11,816 nt of DNA from Pseudomonadota bacterium (GTDB lineage Bacteria > Pseudomonadota > Alphaproteobacteria > Acetobacterales > Acetobacteraceae): contig JAKAZN010000017.1 of NCBI GenBank assembly GCA_021815835.1, forward strand, positions 1 through 11,816, read 5' to 3'. The notes beneath the pieces are model-generated. The model searched no databases and was not told the DNA's origin. It was given only the letters and a program-made list of their open reading frames with translations. Numbering within the stretch: the stretch's first letter is position 1; each line of letters begins with the position of its first letter. Positions 6,781 to 11,816 of this stretch are shown here, piece by piece. A program made the translations under genes and the position numbers.

Positions 6781-7188
6781 ATGGACCTGTCGAAAGCGCT
6801 GAGCATCTCCGCCAGCGGCATGACCGCCCAGGGCACGCGCCTGCGCGTGATCGCCGAGAATCTGGCCAACCAGGACACCACCGGCGGCACCGCCGGCGCC
6901 GATCCCTACCGGCGCAAGACCGTGACGTTCGCCGACCGGATGGACCGCCAGCAGGGCCTGCGCCTCGTGCAGGTGGAACAGGTGGGCGAGGACCCGAGCG
7001 CGTTTCCGCTGCGCTACGACCCATCGAACCCCGCCGCCAACCCGCAGGGCTACGTGAAGCTGCCCAACGTCAACAGCTTCATCGAGATGATGGACATGCG
7101 TGAGGCCGAGCGCAGCTACGACGCCAATCTGTCGGTCATGCAGGCGACCCGGTCGATGCTGACCCGCACCATCGGCCTGCTGAAATGA
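6781..7188 (+). CDS. flgC: Flagellar basal-body rod protein FlgC
   Basis: FlgC is the proximal rod subunit that follows FlgB. The 135-residue protein begins MDLSKALSISASGMTAQGTR and continues with RVIAENLANQDTTGG, the flagellar rod signature. The middle carries DPYRRKTVTF and the C-terminus SFIEMMDMREAERSYDANL, ending in the conserved TRTIGLLK. An earlier in-frame ATG at 6751 lies inside flgB. The start at 6781 is favoured by the family N-terminus and by a strong ribosome site, AAGGGAG at 6767-6773, 7 nt upstream. The stop codon overlaps the fliE start as ATGA. Its order between flgB and fliE is the classic flgB-flgC-fliE arrangement. Confidence 0.96.
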   Translation: MDLSKALSISASGMTAQGTRLRVIAENLANQDTTGGTAGADPYRRKTVTFADRMDRQQGLRLVQVEQVGEDPSAFPLRYDPSNPAANPQGYVKLPNVNSFIEMMDMREAERSYDANLSVMQATRSMLTRTIGLLK

Positions 7189-7517
7189 CCGCGATCCCCA
7201 CCATCACCGTCACCCCCTTTGCCGCCGCCCGCGCCTATGGGGACACGGCGAGCGGCGGGGCCGGCGCGGCGGCGGGGGGAGGAAGCGGCGGGTTCGGCGC
7301 CACGTTGCAGCGCGCGATCTCGGGCGCGATCGCGGATGGCCAGGTGGCGGACCGGCAAGCCACCGGGGCGATCGCGGGCCAGGGGAATCCGACGGATGGG
7401 AATCTGACGGACGTCGTCACCGCGGTCACGCGCGCCGAACTGGCCTTGCAGACCGCGACGGCGATCCGCGACCGCTTCGTCCAGGCGTACCAGGACGTGA
7501 TGCAGATGCCGATCTGA
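7185..7517 (+). CDS. fliE: Flagellar hook-basal body protein FliE
   Basis: FliE is the small secreted adapter between the MS ring/export gate and the rod. The product has 110 residues, near the usual 100-110. The N-terminal 35 residues are low in complexity (GGAGAAAGGGSGG), as is common in this family. The conserved part begins at FGATLQRAISGAIADGQVAD and ends with LTDVVTAVTRAELALQTATA and VQAYQDVMQMPI, which matches the FliE C-terminal helix. The ATG overlaps the flgC stop (ATGA), implying coupled translation. fliQ follows after 18 bp. Confidence 0.93.
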   Translation: MTAIPTITVTPFAAARAYGDTASGGAGAAAGGGSGGFGATLQRAISGAIADGQVADRQATGAIAGQGNPTDGNLTDVVTAVTRAELALQTATAIRDRFVQAYQDVMQMPI

Positions 7518-7535
7518 CCCCGAGGGAGCCGCGCG

Positions 7536-7808
7536 ATGTCGCAGAATGAAGCCGCGGTGCTGCTGGAAGGCGCGTTGCTGGTGGCGCTGAAGCTGGGAGG
7601 GCCGTTGCTGGCGGCCTCGCTGGTGGTCGGGCTGGTGATCTCGCTGGTGCAAGCGGTCACGCAGATCAACGAATCGACCCTGGCCTTCGTGCCGAAGCTG
7701 CTGGCGCTGGGGGCGACCTTGGTGCTGTTGGGGCCATACATGACGGCGGCGCTGGAGGGGTACGCGCGGATGTTGCTCGATCGGATCGTGGCGATCGGGG
7801 CGTCGTGA
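7536..7808 (+). CDS. fliQ: Flagellar biosynthetic protein FliQ
   Basis: FliQ is a small inner-membrane subunit of the flagellar type III export gate, assembling with FliP and FliR. The product has 90 residues, the normal length, with two hydrophobic segments (about 16-37 and 51-75) joined by the conserved loop QAVTQINESTLAFVPK. A strong ribosome site, GAGGGAG at 7522-7528, lies 7 nt before the ATG and resembles the one before flgC. Unlike its neighbours, which are packed closely, fliQ is followed by 145 bp of repeat-bearing DNA before fliR. fliP is not in this window. Confidence 0.96.
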   Translation: MSQNEAAVLLEGALLVALKLGGPLLAASLVVGLVISLVQAVTQINESTLAFVPKLLALGATLVLLGPYMTAALEGYARMLLDRIVAIGAS

Positions 7809-7842
7809 CGGGGGTGGTGCCCTCGGCTGGCGCGCGGCACTC

Positions 7843-7870
7843 GGCCGGCGCGCCAAGGGGCGCGCCGGCC
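7843..7870. repeat. Perfect 12-bp inverted repeat between fliQ and fliR
   Basis: GGCCGGCGCGCC (7843-7854) and GGCGCGCCGGCC (7859-7870) form a perfect GC-only stem around a 4-nt loop AAGG. Just before it, TCGGCTGGCGCGC (7823-7835) nearly repeats TCGGCCGGCGCGC (7841-7853). A small CTGC-TTC-GCAG hairpin follows at 7877-7887. There is no T-tract, so I treat it as a REP-like palindromic element that may form a hairpin in the message, not as a terminator. Confidence 0.75.
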
Positions 7871-7897
7871 TTGGTCTGCTTCGCAGCCCAAGCCCGC

Positions 7898-7942
7898 GCA
7901 GCGGGAGAGGTGGCAGCGGGAGAGGTGGCAGCGGGAGAGGTG
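7898..7942 (+). repeat. Three exact 15-bp tandem repeats before fliR
   Basis: The unit GCAGCGGGAGAGGTG occurs three times without a mismatch at 7898-7912, 7913-7927 and 7928-7942. Each unit holds a purine-rich GGGAGAGG that resembles a ribosome-binding site. The last copy ends 11 bp before the fliR GTG, right next to the likely ribosome site AAGG. There are no spacers, so this is not a CRISPR. Copy number could vary by slippage and might tune fliR translation; this is inference. Confidence 0.85.
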
Positions 7943-7953
7943 AAGGTGCGGCG

Positions 7954-8736
7954 GTGACCGCGGCCGATGCGGCACTGCTGGCCGCGCTGCCGGGGTGGGC
8001 CTTCGCCTTTGCCCTCGTGCTGGCACGGGTCGGCGGCGCGGTCATGCTGCTGCCGGGGTTGGGCGAGACCGAGCCGCCGCCGATGCTGCGCGCCGGGATC
8101 GCGCTCGCCGTCACGGTGCTGCTGCTGCCGCCGATCCGCCCTCTGATCCCGCCCGTGCCGCCGGCGCTTGCGCCCGCCGCCGGGATGGTTCTGGCCGAGG
8201 CCGTCACCGGGTTGTGGCTGGGCTGGCTCGCCCGCGTGCTGGTGCTCGCGCTGCCGATGGCGGGGCAGATCATCGCCTACATGATGGGGCTGGCGAACGT
8301 GCTGGAACCCGATACCGGGCTCGGCGGGCAATCGACCGCGCTCGGGCGGATGTTCGGGCTCGCGGCGACGGTGGCGGTGCTCGCCTCGGGGCTTTGGGCG
8401 GTGCCGGTGGCCGCCCTCGCGGGCAGTTTCCGGCTGATCGCGCCGGGCGCGCTGCTGCCGGCGGGCGCGACCGCCGGGATTGCCGCCACTTCCGTCGCGC
8501 GCGGCTTCGCGCTGGCGCTGCAACTGGCCTCGCCCTTCGTGCTCGCCGCCATCGTCTGGCAGGTGGCGATCGGCGTGATCGCCAAGCTGATCCCCCGGCT
8601 GCAGGTCTATTTCCTGGCGTTGCCGGCGCAGATCCTGGGCGGGCTGCTGCTGCTCGCGCTGCTCGTGGGCGGCATCATTTCCGCCTGGCAAGGCGCGCTG
8701 GTCGCCGGCTTCGACCGCCTGCCCGGGCTCGGCTGA
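7954..8736 (+). CDS. fliR: Flagellar biosynthetic protein FliR
   Basis: FliR is a membrane component of the flagellar type III export gate. The product has 260 residues, usual for the family, and is almost entirely hydrophobic with about six membrane segments. Family features include ALVLARVGGAVMLLPGLGET near the N-terminus, the AGQIIAYMMGLANVLEPDTG region (about 104-123) and a C-terminal LALLVGGIISAWQGALVAGF. The start is a GTG at 7954, with AAGG at 7943-7946, 7 nt upstream. The reading frame is open further upstream through the tandem repeats, but I see no ATG or GTG there. flhB follows after 9 bp. Position in the operon between fliQ and flhB is standard. Confidence 0.94.
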   Translation: MTAADAALLAALPGWAFAFALVLARVGGAVMLLPGLGETEPPPMLRAGIALAVTVLLLPPIRPLIPPVPPALAPAAGMVLAEAVTGLWLGWLARVLVLALPMAGQIIAYMMGLANVLEPDTGLGGQSTALGRMFGLAATVAVLASGLWAVPVAALAGSFRLIAPGALLPAGATAGIAATSVARGFALALQLASPFVLAAIVWQVAIGVIAKLIPRLQVYFLALPAQILGGLLLLALLVGGIISAWQGALVAGFDRLPGLG

Positions 8737-8745
8737 GCGCCGCGC

Positions 8746-9825
8746 ATGGCCGAGACCCGCGCCGGCGCGGAGGACCGCACCGAAGCCGCCACCCCGCGCC
8801 GGCTGCAAACCGCGCGGGAATCGGGCCAGGTCGCGCTGTCGCGCGAACTGCCGGCCCTGGCCGGCCTCGGCGCCTTCGCGCTGGTGCTGGCGTTGGCCGC
8901 GCCCGCGCTGGCCCACCGGCTGGCGTTGCGCCTGTCGATCCCGTTCCGCCGCCTCGACCTCGCCCCCGGCGCGGCGCTGCGGCTGATGGCGGAGGCGGGG
9001 GCGGCGGCGATCGCCCCGGTGGCCGCCGCGGCCCTGGTCGCGGGCGCGCTCGCGGTGCTGGTCCAGACCGGGTTCCTGATCAGCACCGACGCCCTGAAAC
9101 CCGATCCGTCCCGCCTCAGCCCCGCCGCCGGGCTGCGCCGGCTGGTCGGGCCGGACGCGGCGATCGAGGCGATCAAGGCGCTGGCCCGGCTCGCCGCGAT
9201 GGGCGGCGCGCTGTGGTGGGCGCTGCGCGACCGGCTGCCGGCCCTGATCGCCGCACCGGCGCAGGACCCCCGCCACCTGCCCGCCGCCGCCGCCGCGCTC
9301 ACGGGCCGGGTGCTGTTCGCGGTGCTCGTGGTCCAGGCGGCGGTCACGGTGGCGGACGTGCTGTGGATGCGGCTGCGCCACGCGCGCGGCCTGCGCATGA
9401 GCCGCGAGGAACTGCGCCAGGAGCAGAAGGACAGCGAGGGCGACCCCAAGATCAAGGCGCGGATCCGCCAGATCCGCTTCCAGCGCGCGCGACGGCGGAT
9501 GCTGGCCGCGGTGCCGAAGGCGACGGTGGTAGTCACGAACCCGACTCACTACGCTGTCGCCCTGGCGTATGATCGTATGCGCGGCGCGGCGCCGCGAATC
9601 GTGGCCAAGGGGGTGGATTCGATGGCGGCCCGGATTCGCGAAACCGCCCTGGCCCATGGCGTGCCGTTGGTGGCGAATCCGCCGCTGGCGCGCGCGCTGC
9701 ACCGGCTGGAACTGGATGCCGAAATCCCGCCCGAGCACTACAAGGCGGTGGCCGAGCTGATCGCCTATGTCTGGCGCCTCGCCGCCCGTGTCGCGCCCCG
9801 TCCGCTCCCGACGGGCGCGCCGTGA
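8746..9825 (+). CDS. flhB: Flagellar export switch protein FlhB
   Basis: FlhB is the inner-membrane protein that switches the flagellar export apparatus from rod/hook to filament substrates. The 359-residue protein starts with the cytoplasmic segment DRTEAATPRRLQTARESGQV, typical of FlhB/YscU. Four hydrophobic segments follow up to about residue 210. Next comes the linker RMSREELRQEQKDSEGDPKI and the cytoplasmic domain with the self-cleavage site NPTH at 265-268 (cut expected between N265 and P266). The conserved HYAVALAYDR and VAKGVDSMAARIRE follow. All key residues are present, so autocleavage should work. No clear ribosome site precedes the ATG, 9 bp after fliR. Its stop overlaps the GTG start of the hybrid kinase gene. 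Confidence 0.96.
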   Translation: MAETRAGAEDRTEAATPRRLQTARESGQVALSRELPALAGLGAFALVLALAAPALAHRLALRLSIPFRRLDLAPGAALRLMAEAGAAAIAPVAAAALVAGALAVLVQTGFLISTDALKPDPSRLSPAAGLRRLVGPDAAIEAIKALARLAAMGGALWWALRDRLPALIAAPAQDPRHLPAAAAALTGRVLFAVLVVQAAVTVADVLWMRLRHARGLRMSREELRQEQKDSEGDPKIKARIRQIRFQRARRRMLAAVPKATVVVTNPTHYAVALAYDRMRGAAPRIVAKGVDSMAARIRETALAHGVPLVANPPLARALHRLELDAEIPPEHYKAVAELIAYVWRLAARVAPRPLPTGAP

Positions 9826-10940
9826 CCGCTTCGCAAGACGACCCCGCCGAACGCCTGCGCCGCATCGGCGCCGCGACCGCCGGCGTCGCCCACGACGTCA
9901 ACAACATCCTCGCTGGCATCGACGCGATCGCCGCGACCGCCGCCGCGCGCGCCGGCCTGGACCCGGAGACCGCCGCCGAACTGTCCGAGATCCGCGCCGC
10001 CGTCGCGCGCGGCGCAGGCCTGGTGCACTCCCTGCTCACCACCGGCGCCCGCCCGCCGCGCCCGGCCCGCCCGCGCCCGCTCGATCCCGCGCTCGCCGGC
10101 GCCGCGTCGATGATCCGCCGCCTGCTGCCGCCGGACATCCGCTTCGCCGTCCGTCTGGCCGCCCCCGGGCGGCGGGTGCGGATCGATCCCGATCGGCTGC
10201 ACGCGGCGCTGCTCAATCTCGCGATCAACGCGCGCCACGCGATGGCGGCGGGCGGGGCGCTCCAGCTTTCCAGCGCCGAGCGGATCCTGCGCGCCCCGCT
10301 GCCCACCCTGCCGCCGCCGGCGGCGGCCGATCCGGTCCCGCCGGGGCGCTACGCGGTGGTGAGCCTGCGCGACACCGGCCCGGGCCTCGCGCCGGAGGCC
10401 GCGGCGAAGCTGTTCACCCCCTTCGCCAGCGCCCGCGCCGGCGGCACCGGGCTCGGCCTGATCTCGGTGCGGGACACGTTGCGCGCGGCCGGCGGCTATC
10501 TCGCGCTCGGCCCCCGGCCGGGCGAAGGTCCGGGCCTGGTCGCGCGGATGTTCCTGCCGCTGGCCGACGCGCCGGCGCCCGATCCCGCGGCGATCTGGCT
10601 GATCGAGGACGAGCCGGGGTTGCGCACCCTGTTCGCCCGCGCCCTGCGCGATGCCGGCTGGCAGGTGACCGCGTTCGATTCGGCGGAAGTGGCGCTCACG
10701 CTCCGCGGCCCGGCGACGGCGCGCCCGGCGCTGCTGGTCTGCGATGTCGGACTGCCGGGGATGGACGGGCCGGCGCTGGTGCGCGCGCTTCGCCGGCGCT
10801 GGCGGGGACTGCCGGCGGTGCTGATATCGGGCTACGATGATACCGCGACTCCGGCGGGATGTGCTTTCCTGCGCAAGCCCTTCGCGCTGGCGGAGCTGGT
10901 GGCGGAGGTGGAGCGGCTGGCCGGGGAGCTTCGTTCGTAG
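9822..10940 (+). CDS. CckA-like soluble hybrid histidine kinase with receiver domain
   Basis: This 372-residue protein is a hybrid sensor kinase with no sensor part. The phosphoacceptor is H24 in VAHDVNNILAGI, the NtrB/CckA type of HisKA box. The ATPase domain has an N box NLAINARHAM (132-141), G1 DTGPGLAP from D184, an F box KLFTPFASARA and G2 GGTGLGL (207-213). A C-terminal receiver follows a short linker: acidic pair E-D in WLIEDEPG, phosphoacceptor D308 in LLVCDVGLPGMDG, S336 in LISGY and K352 in FLRKPF. Both phosphotransfer sites are intact. There are no membrane helices and no PAS domain, whereas Caulobacter CckA is a membrane protein of about 690 residues. The GTG start overlaps the flhB stop (GTGA), so it is made with the flagellar export proteins. 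It might be a cytoplasmic kinase/phosphatase for a ChpT-CtrA-type relay or a FlbD-like regulator; the partner is unknown. Confidence 0.85.
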   Translation: MTASQDDPAERLRRIGAATAGVAHDVNNILAGIDAIAATAAARAGLDPETAAELSEIRAAVARGAGLVHSLLTTGARPPRPARPRPLDPALAGAASMIRRLLPPDIRFAVRLAAPGRRVRIDPDRLHAALLNLAINARHAMAAGGALQLSSAERILRAPLPTLPPPAAADPVPPGRYAVVSLRDTGPGLAPEAAAKLFTPFASARAGGTGLGLISVRDTLRAAGGYLALGPRPGEGPGLVARMFLPLADAPAPDPAAIWLIEDEPGLRTLFARALRDAGWQVTAFDSAEVALTLRGPATARPALLVCDVGLPGMDGPALVRALRRRWRGLPAVLISGYDDTATPAGCAFLRKPFALAELVAEVERLAGELRS

Positions 10941-10947
10941 AATGTTC
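10933..10947 (+). promoter_or_regulatory. LexA/SOS box 1 upstream of recA
   Basis: GTTC-GTAGAAT-GTTC is a perfect match to the alphaproteobacterial SOS box, a direct repeat GTTC-N7-GTTC. It spans the last codons and TAG stop (10938-10940) of the hybrid kinase gene and ends exactly where the recA -35 hexamer begins. Bound LexA here would block the -35 region. Confidence 0.8.
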
Positions 10948-10976
10948 TTGCATTTCCTGCGAATCGCGAACATAAT
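10948..10976 (+). promoter_or_regulatory. Sigma70-type promoter of recA
   Basis: TTGCAT (10948-10953) and CATAAT (10971-10976) are separated by 17 bp, and each differs by one or two bases from the consensus hexamers. The -35 abuts SOS box 1 and the -10 overlaps SOS box 2. Transcription would start near 10983-10985, leaving an untranslated leader of about 140 nt before the recA ATG. Confidence 0.7.
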
Positions 10977-10982
10977 GCGAAC
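10968..10982 (+). promoter_or_regulatory. LexA/SOS box 2 overlapping the recA -10 region
   Basis: GAAC-ATAATGC-GAAC is a perfect direct-repeat SOS box in the opposite orientation to box 1. Its centre is 35 bp from that of box 1, and it covers the CATAAT -10 element. LexA binding would directly exclude RNA polymerase. A further GTTC-N7-GAAC, with the second half inverted, lies at 11022-11036 in the leader; it does not match the direct-repeat rule and may be chance. Confidence 0.85.
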
Positions 10983-11122
10983 GTATGGTTAAGATGCGTC
11001 CGAAACCGGAGTTGGCGTCTTGTTCGCTTGCGGAACCCCCGGGATTCTGCAATCATAGCGCGAGCACAACGCCTTGATATGCACGCATTGGTTGTAGAAA
11101 CGCCGAACACAGGACTTCCAGA

Positions 11123-11816
<694 letters not shown>

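Noticed and set aside
7843..7870. GC-only hairpin after fliQ as an intrinsic terminator
   Set aside because: No T-tract follows on either strand, and ending the transcript here would cut fliR and flhB off from the operon; no new promoter is visible before fliR.
7898..7942. Short tandem repeats as a possible CRISPR
   Set aside because: The 15-bp units are directly adjacent with no spacers and there are no cas genes in the window.
7666..9738. Long open frame (690 codons) on the minus strand across fliQ, fliR and flhB
   Set aside because: It is antisense to three well-recognised flagellar genes, and the low-complexity Arg/Gln/Gly/His composition marks it as a shadow frame.
11022..11036. GTTC-N7-GAAC in the recA leader as a third SOS box
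   Set aside because: The half-sites are inverted, not direct, so it fits neither the alphaproteobacterial direct-repeat box nor the GAAC-N4-GTTC type. It is probably chance.

Overview
The window comes from a chromosome of very high G+C content (about 70% by eye) with strong GC bias at third codon positions. The RecA sequence, the flagellar gene order flgB-flgC-fliE-fliQ-fliR-flhB, the alphaproteobacterial SOS boxes (GAAC/GTTC repeated with 7 bp between) and the CtrA-like TTAA-N7-TTGA motifs all point to an alphaproteobacterium. Rhodospirillales/Acetobacteraceae is my best guess, by inference only. Both ends cut through genes (cpaB at the left, recA at the right).

Region 1 (1-2162, minus strand) is the start of a Flp/Tad type IVb pilus locus, read right to left: flp pilin B (1983-2162), flp pilin A (1540-1719), prepilin peptidase cpaA (819-1436) and cpaB (1-822, running off the left edge). 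Each pilin has its own upstream motif, GGTTAAG-N5-GTTGAT on the plus strand, at nearly the same distance from its start codon. A double hairpin separates the two pilin genes, and another strong hairpin follows pilin A.

Region 2 (2331-6231, plus strand) is a tightly coupled three-gene unit whose genes overlap by ATGA. It holds an Lhr-like 'ligase-associated' DEXH helicase, the PdeM-type metallophosphoesterase that goes with it in DNA repair clusters, and a TSUP (TauE/SafE) membrane permease. The ligase and exonuclease often found with the first two are absent from this window.

Region 3 (6378-10940, plus strand) is a flagellar operon. It encodes proximal rod proteins FlgB and FlgC, the rod/MS-ring adapter FliE, and export-gate proteins FliQ, FliR and FlhB. 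It ends with a soluble, sensorless CckA-like hybrid histidine kinase overlapping flhB by GTGA. A 145-bp insert between fliQ and fliR carries a perfect 12-bp hairpin and three exact 15-bp repeats. A TTAA-N7-TCAA box lies just before flgB.

Region 4 (10933-11816) is the recA promoter and the first two thirds of recA. The promoter has a good sigma70 core and two perfect direct-repeat LexA boxes.

The most interesting thread is regulatory. By eye, TTAA occurs only four times in the window, always between genes. At the two pilins and flgB it pairs with a TTAA-like tetramer 7 bp away, the spacing of CtrA sites, and a CckA-like kinase is encoded in the same flagellar operon. This suggests that pilus and flagellum genes share CtrA-type control. 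I did not find a clearly unprecedented system; the genes themselves belong to known families.
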